DNA of 64,000 nt, from NCBI RefSeq assembly GCF_001456955.1, contig NZ_KQ758468.1:124001-188000 (forward strand). Reading direction: 5' to 3'. The translations under genes and the position numbers were made by a program. The stretch comes from Microbacterium enclense (GTDB lineage: Bacteria > Actinomycetota > Actinomycetes > Actinomycetales > Microbacteriaceae). The number at the start of each line of letters is the position of its first letter. Position 1 is the stretch's first letter. This document shows, one piece after another, positions 17,339 to 25,515 of this stretch. Under the pieces are notes generated by a model. That model worked only from the letters and a program-made list of their open reading frames with translations, had not been told where the DNA came from and made no database searches.

Positions 17339-17809
17339 GTGGCAGACCCCGTATCGACGTTTGATAGGCGTGCCGCCGTGACCCAGTCGCTGCGCGCCGT
17401 GCAGACGTTGAGCGACGCCCTCGATCGCATGCACAGCGGCATGAAGGGCGACATGGACATGAACGCCAGCGACCTCGCCACACTGCGCATGCTGACGATC
17501 CGCGAACACCGCGGCCAGATGGTGAGTCCGCACGACGTCGCCACTCATCTGCGCATCTCGACCGCGTCGACGACGAAGCTCATCGACCGCCTCGTCGCGT
17601 CGGGTCACCTCGAGCGTCGTCCGCATCCCTCCGACGGCCGGGCACGCGTGGTGGTGCTCACCGACAAGTCGCGCCGCGAGTTCTTCCGGCACTTCGGCGT
17701 GCACCTCAGCGCGATGCGCGAGATCGCAGACCGTTTCGACGACGCGGAGCTCGAGACCGTGACGCGCTTCATGGACGAGCTTACCGAGGCCATCACGACC
17801 GAAGATTGA
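17339..17809 (+). CDS. MarR-family regulator, likely CrtR-like
   Basis: 156 residues from the GTG at 17339. A GTG at 17330 is possible, but its Shine-Dalgarno would be too close. The winged helix-turn-helix is visible as SPHDVATHLRISTASTTKLIDRLVASGHLERR, with the wing at HPSDGRARVVVLT. It diverges from the carotenoid operon with only 72 bp between the starts. In Corynebacterium a MarR protein (CrtR) in this position represses the crt operon and responds to geranylgeranyl diphosphate; the same role is inferred here. Confidence 0.85.
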   Translation: MADPVSTFDRRAAVTQSLRAVQTLSDALDRMHSGMKGDMDMNASDLATLRMLTIREHRGQMVSPHDVATHLRISTASTTKLIDRLVASGHLERRPHPSDGRARVVVLTDKSRREFFRHFGVHLSAMREIADRFDDAELETVTRFMDELTEAITTED

Positions 17810-17830
17810 CCGCGCCGCCTCCCGCGCAGA

Positions 17831-17961
17831 GGACCCTGAGTCTGTCGAGGGGTCCGGTCCCCGCTCTCTCCCGCGCCAGCCGAGGCCCCTGAGTCTGCCG
17901 AAGGGCCCGCCCCTCACTCTCGCCCGCGCCAGCCGAGGCCCCTGAGCCTGTCGAAGGGTCC
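17831..17961. repeat. REP-like hairpin cluster, three copies
   Basis: Three hairpins in the reverse orientation, at about 17831-17855, 17885-17909 and 17937-17961. Arms read GGACCC/GGGTCC in the first and GGCCCC with GGGCCC or GGGTCC in the others, around cores such as TGAGTCTGTCGAG and TGAGCCTGTCGAA. They lie between the convergent marR and FGE-like genes. Confidence 0.8.
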
Positions 17962-17997
17962 GGCACCGACCATCCGCCGCCAGTCACCCCCGCCGAA

Positions 17998-18642
17998 TCA
18001 CCGCGTGCGCGCCACCCGCACCCCGACGTCGTCGAACGCATCTCGCGGCCGCCCGCCGCGCCGCGCCGTCGCCCGCACCAGAGCCGGTGCGTCCGACCAA
18101 CCGCCGCCGCGGAAGACGCGCGCGTCGCCGTCACTGTCGGCATCGAAAGGGTCCATGCACCACTCCCAAACGTTGCCGAGGGTGTCGAACAGTCCGTGCA
18201 GGTTGGGCAGGCGTGCGCCGACGTCGGACGGGTGACCGACGCCGTCGGCGGCCGTCCATGCGACCTCGCGCACCGGCCCGTACGCCGACGAGACCGAGCC
18301 CGCGCGGCACGCGTACTCCCACTCGTCTTCGGTGGGGAGGCGGAAGCCGTCGGCCTCGGCATCCCCCTCGACGACTTCTCCGTCGAACGAGTACACCGGA
18401 TCGAGTCCCTCCCATTCGCTGAGCGCGTTGCACAGGCGGATGGCGCGCAGCCAGCTGATCTGCGTCGCCGGGCGACGGGGATGACGCGACGGGATGCCGA
18501 GCAGTTCGGCGAGCTGTTCCTCGGTGATGGGGTACACGCCGATCTCGAACGCGTCGACGACGATCTCTCGCCGCTCCGCGCCTCGCAGATCGCCGCGCAT
18601 CACGCGGCCGGCGGGGATGGATGCCATCTCAACGTCACTCAA
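17998..18642 (-). CDS. Formylglycine-generating-enzyme-fold protein lacking the active-site cysteines
   Basis: 214 residues of the FGE-sulfatase (SUMF1) superfamily: IPAGRVMRGD near the N-terminus, FRLPTEDEWEYACRAGS (about 100-116), GNVWEWCMDP (about 154-163) and RGGGWSDAP near residue 178. True FGE has the catalytic cysteines after the GGSW motif; here this stretch reads SDAPALVRATARRGGR with no Cys, so formylglycine formation is unlikely. Such proteins often have binding or other oxidative roles. The start is uncertain: TTG at 18642 or ATG at 18627. No sulfatase is in the window. Confidence 0.8.
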   Translation of the reverse strand: MSDVEMASIPAGRVMRGDLRGAERREIVVDAFEIGVYPITEEQLAELLGIPSRHPRRPATQISWLRAIRLCNALSEWEGLDPVYSFDGEVVEGDAEADGFRLPTEDEWEYACRAGSVSSAYGPVREVAWTAADGVGHPSDVGARLPNLHGLFDTLGNVWEWCMDPFDADSDGDARVFRGGGWSDAPALVRATARRGGRPRDAFDDVGVRVARTR

Positions 18643-18839
18643 CGGTGGTCACCACTCATCTGTCAGGGAGCTCCGGGCGCGGCGATGGGCCGCGCGAAGA
18701 CTCGATGATCCAGAGTGACGGACATCGGCGGCTTATGCGCCCGGGGTGACAACGGTGACGATTCGTGCCTCGTCGTACGGTCCGTGACGGTGCACGACCG
18801 CTGCGCCGAATGACGTGTCGACTGTCGAGCGCTGCAGGG

Positions 18840-19010
18840 TCAGCCGACGAGATCGGCGTGCTCGTGGCGCGCCGAGCAGTAGGGCCGCGCGCCTCGCCAC
18901 ACGGCGCGACTGGACCGGACGGTCGACCCGCACGTCTGGCACCGGGCGGTCGGCCGGCCGTAGAGGAAAGAGCTGACGCTGCCTCGAACGCGCTTCGGCA
19001 TGGTCTTCAT
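18840..19010 (-). CDS. Small zinc-ribbon-like protein, paralogue 1
   Basis: 56 residues from the ATG at 19008-19010. Upstream GGGGAACCCC precedes this ATG; the open frame extends further to 19100. C24-x2-C27 and C45-x3-H49-x-H51 make a probable single-metal site, with a conserved VWRGARPYCS core. It aligns without gaps to paralogue 2 (19290-19460) and to the 55-residue paralogue 3 (37468-37635). An N-terminal basic, amphipathic stretch precedes the knuckle. The C-x2-C...YCSxxH pattern recalls TRASH/FCS-type zinc knuckles, but no named family was recognised and function is unknown. Confidence 0.75.
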   Translation of the reverse strand: MKTMPKRVRGSVSSFLYGRPTARCQTCGSTVRSSRAVWRGARPYCSARHEHADLVG

Positions 19011-19071
19011 GGGGTTCCCCTGCTTCCTCGTCCGGCCCCGGACCCTCCGGATGCGATCGGCTCGGTTCCCG

Positions 19072-19099
19072 ACCATACGTGTCCCCCGGGTGGGGGACA
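19072..19099 (-). promoter_or_regulatory. Palindrome plus -10 box upstream of zinc-ribbon paralogue 1
   Basis: An 8-4-8 palindrome, TGTCCCCC-N4-GGGGGACA, occupies 19080-19099. Two bases downstream on the minus strand is TATGGT (19072-19077), which fits an actinobacterial -10. The outer half of the palindrome falls where a -35 would be. The start codon of paralogue 1 is 70 bp away. The same arrangement, with identical spacing, precedes paralogue 2. Confidence 0.7.
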
Positions 19100-19289
19100 C
19101 CGTGCTTCAGGGAGTCCTCGCGGGATCTTGCGTTTCGGGTCGTTGTCTTCGCATTCACTTGCCGGGAACTTGCAGACGAGACGAGCGACGGGACGGTCGG
19201 GGGTGCGTCCCCGCCACACGCAGCGACCACAGTGCGCCGCGTCGCGCGCGAACCGCGAGGGCCGCGATGAACGCGGGACTGGAGAAGAG

Positions 19290-19460
19290 TCAGATCGCGA
19301 AGTCGGCGTGCTCGTGCGCCGCGGAGCAGTAGGGACGGGCGCCGCGCCACACAGCGCGGCTGGGACGGACGGCCGTTCCGCACGTCTCGCAGCGGACGAC
19401 GGCGCGGCCGTAGAAGAAGGTGTTCACGCCGTTTCGAATACGGGCCGGCAAGATCCTCAT
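19290..19460 (-). CDS. Small zinc-ribbon-like protein, paralogue 2
   Basis: 56 residues from the ATG at 19458-19460, preceded by GGGGAGCACC. The same metal ligands as paralogue 1 are present (C24, C27, C45, H49, H51), as are the FFYGR and AVWRGARPYCSAAHEHAD segments. The two genes form a tandem repeat of about 450 bp that includes their promoters, which suggests duplication. Their divergence in the N-terminal 20 residues shows the duplication is not recent. No partner gene is obvious. Confidence 0.78.
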   Translation of the reverse strand: MRILPARIRNGVNTFFYGRAVVRCETCGTAVRPSRAVWRGARPYCSAAHEHADFAI

Positions 19461-19523
19461 GGTGCTCCCCACAGACAGAGCCCGGTTGCTCGTGACCCCC
19501 GGATCGAGCGGGCTTGATGTCCG

Positions 19524-19551
19524 ACCTTACGTGTCCCCCACATGGGGGACA
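19524..19551 (-). promoter_or_regulatory. Palindrome plus -10 box upstream of zinc-ribbon paralogue 2
   Basis: TGTCCCCC-N4-GGGGGACA lies at 19532-19551. TAAGGT (19524-19529) lies two bases downstream on the minus strand, and TTGTCC at the outer edge gives a 4/6 match to a -35 with a 17-bp spacer. The palindrome therefore fills the spacer between -35 and -10, a position suited to a MerR-like activator or to a repressor. The start of paralogue 2 is 72 bp from the palindrome. Confidence 0.72.
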
Positions 19552-19623
19552 AGCGACTTGCCGTTTATTGGGGTGATCTTGAGATTCCAGGGTTCGACGA
19601 AGGGGTACCCGCGGTTGCGGAGT

Positions 19624-20541
19624 TCAGGAGAGGTCCACCATCCACAGGTCGCTGTCACCGGTGATGAAGAGACGTTTCTCGTCGGCGTCGAAGGTGCAGT
19701 TGCTGACGACGTGCGGGGTGGGGATGACTCCGAGTCGCCGCCCGTGGTCGTCGACGATGACGACACCTGCTTCGCTCGAGATCCACAGCCAGTCGCGGCT
19801 GTCGACGACGAAGCCGTCGGGGATGCCGGCATCCACCGTGGCGAAGGTTCGCGGGGCCCCGAGCGCGTGGCCGTCCCAGGGGCAGGCGACGACGCGGGGG
19901 AGCCCGTCGGCGTTCGATTCGGCGACGTACAGCGTCTTCTCGTCGCGGCTGAAGGCGAGGCCGTTCGGCTGGTCGAGGTCGATCATGCGCCGCAGGCCCT
20001 CGCCGTCGCGCCAGCGGTACACGCTCTGGTGGGGGAGTGCGGGCTCGGCCGGGTAGCCCTCGCGCGGGTCGGAGATGCCGTATGTGGGGTCTGTGAACCA
20101 GATCGCCCCATCGGATGCAACGACGAGGTCGTTCGGCGAGTTCAGCGGTTCGCTCTCATAGGCGTCGACGAGAAGTTCGGTGCCGTCGGCGTCGGTACGG
20201 CTGATGCCGCGGCGCCCGTGCTCGGCTTGCACGAGGCGGCCGTCGGCATCCATCGCGTTGCCGTTCGCGAAGTTCGATCTGTCACGCACGGTGACGATGC
20301 TGCCGTCCTCACGCCAGGCGAGCGTGCGGCGTCCGATGACGTCGCTGAAGATGAGCGACCGCTCTTCGGGCCACCAAACGGGTCCCTCCGCCCATGTGGC
20401 GTCGGCGTAGAGCGAGAGCAACCGCGACATCGGGGGAAGAACCGCAGCGAGGCGCTCGTCCCACACGCGAGGCGGTGACACCTCGACGACCTCGGGGGAG
20501 CGGGGGGTCTGAAGGATCTGGCCGTCGAGAGGGAGGGGCAT
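19624..20541 (-). CDS. SMP-30/gluconolactonase family protein
   Basis: 305 residues from the ATG at 20539-20541, which has TGGAGA just upstream; a TTG at 20553 is the alternative. Six-bladed propeller hallmarks are visible: WAEGPVWW near residue 50, SPNDLVVASDGAIWFTDPTYG near 135, LDQPNGLAFSRDEKTLYVAES near 190, and PDGFVVDSRDWLWISS near 235. These supply the metal-binding Glu, Asn and Asp typical of sugar lactonases. The likely reaction is lactone hydrolysis; the substrate is not predictable. The cupin gene lies upstream on the same strand. Confidence 0.87.
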   Translation of the reverse strand: MPLPLDGQILQTPRSPEVVEVSPPRVWDERLAAVLPPMSRLLSLYADATWAEGPVWWPEERSLIFSDVIGRRTLAWREDGSIVTVRDRSNFANGNAMDADGRLVQAEHGRRGISRTDADGTELLVDAYESEPLNSPNDLVVASDGAIWFTDPTYGISDPREGYPAEPALPHQSVYRWRDGEGLRRMIDLDQPNGLAFSRDEKTLYVAESNADGLPRVVACPWDGHALGAPRTFATVDAGIPDGFVVDSRDWLWISSEAGVVIVDDHGRRLGVIPTPHVVSNCTFDADEKRLFITGDSDLWMVDLS

Positions 20542-20590
20542 GTCTCCAGTCAAACGGCTCGGTATGTCGGCGCCGAGCGGGTTGACGCCT

Positions 20591-21079
20591 TCATCCGAAG
20601 GGGTGGGATGTGGGCGCGCCGGGGGAGGAGGCGAACTGGATGAGCATCTGCCAGCACGGTTCGTCGCCCACCGTCCCCGAAAGGTGGCCGTGCTCGCCGT
20701 CGATCTCGTCAGTCTCGGTGTCTTGGCCGAAATGGATGTCTCCGGGCCCCATCTCGACGCGTGAGCCGTCTTGCGTCTGAAGAAACCATCGTCCGCGGAG
20801 GGGGATGACCCATTGCGGATGCGGAGACGGATGCCAATCGCCCACCCAGTCGACGGGGAGGACGGCGAAAAGCACCGCCGCGACCTCGCCCGGGAATGGG
20901 CGCATCCATTGCGGATCGGCGCCGCCGCCGACGCTCTGCAAGCCGAAGCCGCGCATGACGGATTCGTCGAGACGGCTCTTTCCGTCTAGCCCCGTCCACA
21001 TGTGGACGAAGGGCAGAGTCGGCGCATTCTCGGCGTCTTTTCCGTCACTGCGAACGGGGGTGGTCGTTGTGGTGTGCAT
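20591..21079 (-). CDS. Cupin-fold small-molecule or regulatory protein
   Basis: About 162 residues from the ATG at 21077-21079; an ATG at 21098-21100 adds seven residues, and neither has a good Shine-Dalgarno. The cupin pattern is seen as WHPSPHPQWVIPLRGRWFLQTQDG (motif 1 His residues near position 87) and MGPGDIHFGQDTE (motif 2 region near 110). It may bind a metal and a small acid or sugar. It could be cotranscribed with the SMP-30 gene 49 bp downstream. Confidence 0.75.
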   Translation of the reverse strand: MHTTTTTPVRSDGKDAENAPTLPFVHMWTGLDGKSRLDESVMRGFGLQSVGGGADPQWMRPFPGEVAAVLFAVLPVDWVGDWHPSPHPQWVIPLRGRWFLQTQDGSRVEMGPGDIHFGQDTETDEIDGEHGHLSGTVGDEPCWQMLIQFASSPGAPTSHPFG

Positions 21080-21143
21080 GCGTCGAGTCAACAGACGCAT
21101 GCCGAGCAGGAGCCGAGGCTTGACGTGGCGGTGACGACGACGA

Positions 21144-21181
21144 CGAAGGGCGCCGCCGACTTTGGTCGGCGACGCCCTTCG
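21144..21181 (-). terminator. Terminator hairpin after the LPXTG protein gene
   Basis: A long hairpin (CGAAGGGCG, CGCCGAC, TTTG loop, GTCGGCG, CGCCCTTCG) with one bulge lies 12 bases past the stop codon. It could serve both directions. Confidence 0.7.
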
Positions 21182-21193
21182 TGACGCGGTGCG

Positions 21194-21775
21194 TCAGGCC
21201 TTGCTGCGGTTGCGGCGTGCCGTGGCGACGACGGCGACGGTCGCGCCGGCGAGCACGAGGGCGCCACCGCCGACCCAGAAGCCGAGGAGCGAGTTCGCGT
21301 CCATACCGGTGGCGGGCAGCGAGCCGCTCGCGTCGGTGGTGCCGCCGGCGCTCGTTCCGCCAGTGCTCGTGCCGCTACCGACGACGGTGGTCGAGGTGCC
21401 GGGAGTTCCGTCGGCCAAGGTGCCCGAGGCGGTGAGGAGGTATGTTCCGACCTGCGGATCGGGGAGGGTGATGACGGCGGTCGCGGCACCGGTCGCGTCA
21501 GCGAACTTCGTCACCGACGCCGAGGTGACGGGGAGGCCCGCGGTCGCGATGTTCGAGCCGGTCACGCCGACACCGATCAGGGTGAAGTCGACGGGGCTAC
21601 CCGGCGCGTAGCCGCCGAAGCCCTGCGGGCCGTCTTCTGTGATCTCACGGGACTGCGTGCCGGGGCTTGTCGGGACGTACTCCTGAGGATCTGCCTGCGC
21701 AGCGAGCGGCGCCGCGAGAAGCAGCGCGCCGGCGAGGACGGCGGAGGCGCCGACCTTTGCAAAGTTGAGCTTCAT
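21194..21775 (-). CDS. LPXTG-anchored secreted surface protein
   Basis: 193 residues. A signal peptide (residues 1-28, ending AAPLAAQA) is followed by a short beta-rich region, a Gly/Thr/Ser-rich linker and a sortase signal: LPATG near residue 153, a hydrophobic helix and a basic RRNRSKA tail. The mature protein would be covalently attached to peptidoglycan by a sortase not found here. ATG at 21773-21775; a candidate promoter lies about 115 bp upstream. Confidence 0.85.
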   Translation of the reverse strand: MKLNFAKVGASAVLAGALLLAAPLAAQADPQEYVPTSPGTQSREITEDGPQGFGGYAPGSPVDFTLIGVGVTGSNIATAGLPVTSASVTKFADATGAATAVITLPDPQVGTYLLTASGTLADGTPGTSTTVVGSGTSTGGTSAGGTTDASGSLPATGMDANSLLGFWVGGGALVLAGATVAVVATARRNRSKA

Positions 21776-21888
21776 GAATGCCTGCTTTCGAATCCGGGCT
21801 ACCGGTGGGAGGTGGTCCGCGCTCGTGCTATCCCGGCGGTGATGTAAGGGGAGGACAACGCTGAAGCGGGTGCTACTAAGACAATCTG

Positions 21889-21917
21889 AGTATCGCCTAG
21901 GTGCATTCCTTACGCAA
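21889..21917 (-). promoter_or_regulatory. Candidate promoter of the LPXTG protein gene
   Basis: On the minus strand TTGCGT (21912-21917) and GATACT (21889-21894) are separated by exactly 17 bp in an AT-richer stretch, 114 bp upstream of the start codon. Confidence 0.45.
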
Positions 21918-21990
21918 ACCGGAAAGGGTTTCTGGGACGTTAAATATCGCCATACGGCCCATTTCTTCGGTCCGAGACCCGAGCGCGCGT

Positions 21991-23793
21991 TCACTGCAGG
22001 CCGGCACGTGCGTTCAGTACGCAACTCGCCTGCACCGTCGGCCGGAGGGAAGCGTCCGCCGTCGGGGTGACGAGGGCCTCGGCGTCCCTCGCGGAGGAGC
22101 GGGAGGCGACCGTGACGGTGATGGTCGTCGACGATTGTGCCGGCAGCACGGGACCGAAGGTGAGCACCTGACGCCCCTCGAGGGTCGCCTGCGTGTAGCC
22201 GTTGCCGCTGGTGGTCGTCGCCGACACCAGATCCCACCCCTCGGGCATGTAGATGTTGCCGACGACCGTCGCGGCACCCGGCGCCGTGCCGTAGACGCCG
22301 TTGCCGGTCACGTAAGTCGGCAGGGTCGTCGCGGCATCCTGGGCGGCGGTATTGGTCAGCTCCACCGTCAGCGAGAGTTCCCGGTCGTCGCTGCCGCAGG
22401 ATCCCCAGTCGAGGGTGACCGTCGGTTCCACGTAATAGCTCATCTTCGACCCCGTGCCGTCGTTCAGGTACACGCCGAATCGCGCGGTGTGCTCGTCGGT
22501 CACGGGAAGTCGCCCCGCCATCACGGTGTCGTCGAGGAGGGCCTGTTCGCTCTCGTCGGCCGACCATGCGAGAATCCGTCGTTCCTCGGTCGCGCGAGCA
22601 AGGGCCGCGAGCAGACCGGGAGTGGAGCCCCGTCCCTCCATCAGCGCTTCGAAGACGGCTCCGGTGGCCCCCGCGAAGTATGCGTTCTGGGCCGCGGGGT
22701 CGGGGAAGCGCTCGTAGACGGCGCTCAGGAGCAGCGGTACGGCGTTGTCGGATGCCAAGGATTCGCCGTCCGGGAGGGCGACGGGCCCGGTGGCCGCCAG
22801 CAGGTACGACAGCGCCACCGGGTCGACCGCGATGACCCCGTCGACCATCGCGCCGGTCTGTGCGCGGTACATCTCCTGGGCGAGGGGGCCGTCGACCGTG
22901 AAGTCGGGAATCTCTGTCAGATTGTGGACGAACTGCGCGGGTCTGGTCCCGTAGATCTCGGTGATCTCGGAAGGCAGGGCGACGACGGGTTGCGTCAGAC
23001 CGCGCGAGAGCTCCGTGGCGGACCGCGTCGCCGACAGGGACACCGCGCCTCCCTCCGCGCGGAGCAGAATCGTGGTGCCGGAGATGCCGCCCAGCGAGCG
23101 CCATTCGGCGTTGTTCTGAACGAGGAGCAGGTAGGTGCGCGGGCCGTTCTCGCCCAGCATCGTGGGGAGGAGCTTCGTGGCGCGGTGCAGCGCGTCGATG
23201 GCGTGCGCGGAGGTCGTGAACAGTTCTTGGGCTTGGTCGACCGCGGACGCGACCGTTCCCAGAAGAGGCGTGGGGTCGAGGTCATCGACGTCGCGCGCGG
23301 CGAGGGCCGAAGCTGCGGCGGCCGACTCGGTGGGCGCGGCCAGGCGGCTCAAGGCGGCGGTATCGAGGCGGCCGTCCTTCGGCCGCAGCGCGTTGAGCGA
23401 ATCGCTCGTGGTTGCGGTCGCCAGCGGGAGCAGACTGTCTCCGAACAAGCGGTCGGACGCGGAGGCGATCGTGCCGAGCGCTTCGAGCTGCGGGCCGATC
23501 CACGGGGCGCGCTCTGCGACCGACCAGACGACGTCGGAGGTGAGGTCGTGCGCAGCATCCGCTTCGGTGGCCAGCCGTTCGATCACGGAAGTCGCCTCAG
23601 CGGGATCGGCGGCCAACGTGGATGCCGCCTCGGGCCCGAGGGAGCGGATCGTGGAGAGGTGTTGATACGCGAGCGCTCCGCGCACTCCCACCCACAGGGC
23701 CATCAGCGTCCCGACGACGAGAAGCGCCCCGACGACCCACACAGCGATCCTGCCCGCGCGCCGCGGGGAGAAGGTGGTGCCTCGCGCACTCAC
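21991..23793 (-). CDS. DUF4012 membrane-anchored protein
   Basis: 600 residues. A single N-terminal transmembrane helix (about 15-40) is followed by a large extracytoplasmic region. The DUF4012 core is visible as YLLLVQNNAEWRSLGGISGTTILL (around residue 226) and the VDGVIAVDPVALSYLLAATGPV segment near 317. DUF4012 proteins are common at the edge of actinobacterial exopolysaccharide clusters, but their function is not established. It lies 50 bp downstream of the BY-kinase gene on the same strand and is probably part of that unit. Confidence 0.87.
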   Translation of the reverse strand: MSARGTTFSPRRAGRIAVWVVGALLVVGTLMALWVGVRGALAYQHLSTIRSLGPEAASTLAADPAEATSVIERLATEADAAHDLTSDVVWSVAERAPWIGPQLEALGTIASASDRLFGDSLLPLATATTSDSLNALRPKDGRLDTAALSRLAAPTESAAAASALAARDVDDLDPTPLLGTVASAVDQAQELFTTSAHAIDALHRATKLLPTMLGENGPRTYLLLVQNNAEWRSLGGISGTTILLRAEGGAVSLSATRSATELSRGLTQPVVALPSEITEIYGTRPAQFVHNLTEIPDFTVDGPLAQEMYRAQTGAMVDGVIAVDPVALSYLLAATGPVALPDGESLASDNAVPLLLSAVYERFPDPAAQNAYFAGATGAVFEALMEGRGSTPGLLAALARATEERRILAWSADESEQALLDDTVMAGRLPVTDEHTARFGVYLNDGTGSKMSYYVEPTVTLDWGSCGSDDRELSLTVELTNTAAQDAATTLPTYVTGNGVYGTAPGAATVVGNIYMPEGWDLVSATTTSGNGYTQATLEGRQVLTFGPVLPAQSSTTITVTVASRSSARDAEALVTPTADASLRPTVQASCVLNARAGLQ

Positions 23794-23842
23794 GACGAGA
23801 GTACCCCCTGCTGACGAGCCGCCCGAAGGACGATCGTCGAAT

Positions 23843-25348
23843 TCACTCTTCCCGCTGCGCTTCTCGTGTGGCCCGGCGGGAGTACGGAGCGCCGTCGTAG
23901 GCGTCGTCGTCGCGCTGCTTCGGCGCGGTGGGACTCGACGGGCCGCGACGGGGCGCCTTCTTCTTCTTTACGGGCTCCTGGCGGTAGCCCGAGCCGTAGC
24001 CGCCGTATCCGTAGCCGTAGGCGGAGTAGTAGGAATCCGGACCCCGAGTGGGCACCATCGACAGGACGAACCCCGCGAGCTTCGCGCCGACCGTGTTGAG
24101 CGCTTCCGTCGACCCGGCCAGTTGATGCTTGGTCGCGCGGCCGGCCGAGACGACCATGATGGCGCCACTGGTCAACCGCGCCAGGATCGCGGCATCCGTC
24201 ACCGGAAGCAGGGGAGGAGCGTCGCAGAGCACGACATCGAAGTCCTCTTCGAGTGCGGCGAGGAACGATCCCATCTTGTGGGAGCCGAGCAGCTCGCTCG
24301 GGTTGGGGGGAATCTTGCCGGCGGGGAGGACGAACAGGCTCCGGCCTCCCCAGGGGAGCATCACATCATCGACGGCCGCCCGCCCGATCAGGACGTCGGT
24401 CAGACCCGCACCGCCCTCGATGCCCAGGTAGTTCGCCACGGCGGGTTTGCGAAGGTCGGCGTCGACGAGCGCGACGCGCTTGCCGGCGTCGGCCAGAGCG
24501 ATGGCGAGGTTGATCGTGGTCGTCGACTTTCCTTCGCTCGCGATCGAACTGGTGACGACGAAGCTGGAGCGGCCGCCCATATCGAGGAACTGCAGATTCG
24601 TGCGCAGGGCGCGAAACGATTCTGCGCGCGGGCTCAGCGGGTCGGCGTGGACAATGAGCGGACGTTCCCGTGCCTTCACGTCGTACGCGATCGCCCCGAT
24701 CGCCGGGGCCTTGGTGATGGTCTCCGCTTCGCGCAGGGTGCGCACCTTGTTGTCGAGACTGGTGCGCAGTGCGGCGACACCGAGGCCCAGGATCAAGCCG
24801 GCGATCAGTCCGATCGCCAAGTTGAGCGGCGTGTTCGGGCTGGAGGGGGCGACGGCCGGCTGCGCTTCGCTGACGCGGCTCAGGCGGACGGGGCTGGAAC
24901 CGTCGTTCGCCTCGGGCTCGAGCTGGGGAACCACGGACGAGAGGCTCGAGGCGATCGCATTCGCCAGCGACGCCGCGCGAGTCGGGTCGGGATCGGACAC
25001 CGTGATGGTGATGAGGGTCGAGTTCAGGGCCGCCGTGGCGCTGACCCGTCCCGAAAGCGACGCCGGTGTCGTGCTGCTTCCGAGCTCCGCGATCACCGGC
25101 TCGAGAACGATGGGAGTGCGCACCAGTCCGACGTAGGTGTTGATGCGGGCCTGCGTGAAACTCGACCCCTGCTGCAGTTCGGCTGCCGTGCCTCCGGCCT
25201 GAGTGGACACGAAGATGGTGCTGGAGGACTCGTAGACGGGCGTCCGCGTGAGCGTGAATGCCGTCGTCGCGCACAAGCCCACGAGGGTTAGCGTGAGGAT
25301 GACGAGCCAATTCTTGCGGAGGATTCGGATGTAGTCGCTGAGCTCCAT
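23843..25348 (-). CDS. Wzz-domain BY-kinase (polysaccharide chain-length tyrosine autokinase)
   Basis: 501 residues from the second of two adjacent ATGs (25346-25348; the other is 25349-25351). It has a Wzz-type N-terminus with TM1 (about 14-34) and TM2 (about 175-195), then a cytoplasmic kinase domain with Walker A ASEGKST (270-276) and Walker A' VALVDADLRKP (292-302). The C-terminus has seven tyrosines within residues 440-455 for autophosphorylation, followed by a basic tail. It controls polymerisation and export of the polysaccharide, and the phosphatase encoded just upstream would reverse the phosphorylation. Confidence 0.93.
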   Translation of the reverse strand: MELSDYIRILRKNWLVILTLTLVGLCATTAFTLTRTPVYESSSTIFVSTQAGGTAAELQQGSSFTQARINTYVGLVRTPIVLEPVIAELGSSTTPASLSGRVSATAALNSTLITITVSDPDPTRAASLANAIASSLSSVVPQLEPEANDGSSPVRLSRVSEAQPAVAPSSPNTPLNLAIGLIAGLILGLGVAALRTSLDNKVRTLREAETITKAPAIGAIAYDVKARERPLIVHADPLSPRAESFRALRTNLQFLDMGGRSSFVVTSSIASEGKSTTTINLAIALADAGKRVALVDADLRKPAVANYLGIEGGAGLTDVLIGRAAVDDVMLPWGGRSLFVLPAGKIPPNPSELLGSHKMGSFLAALEEDFDVVLCDAPPLLPVTDAAILARLTSGAIMVVSAGRATKHQLAGSTEALNTVGAKLAGFVLSMVPTRGPDSYYSAYGYGYGGYGSGYRQEPVKKKKAPRRGPSSPTAPKQRDDDAYDGAPYSRRATREAQREE

Positions 25349-25515
25349 CATGCCTTTCGAAGACGCGTTTCGGCCCAGGGTAAGAACCTGCGCAATTGAC
25401 TCAAGTCTGACATATCGAATGTTACGAACTGACGCATTCCGCGTCGGTTCCATGTTCCGGAGAACGGACCGCCCGCAAACGACGATGACGCCATCTCGCG
25501 AGAGCGCCCGTAGCG

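Noticed and set aside
20994..21007. Perfect 14-bp palindrome GTCCACATGTGGAC in the cupin gene
   Set aside because: It is a single occurrence inside coding sequence with no promoter element nearby; a site of this length can arise by chance.
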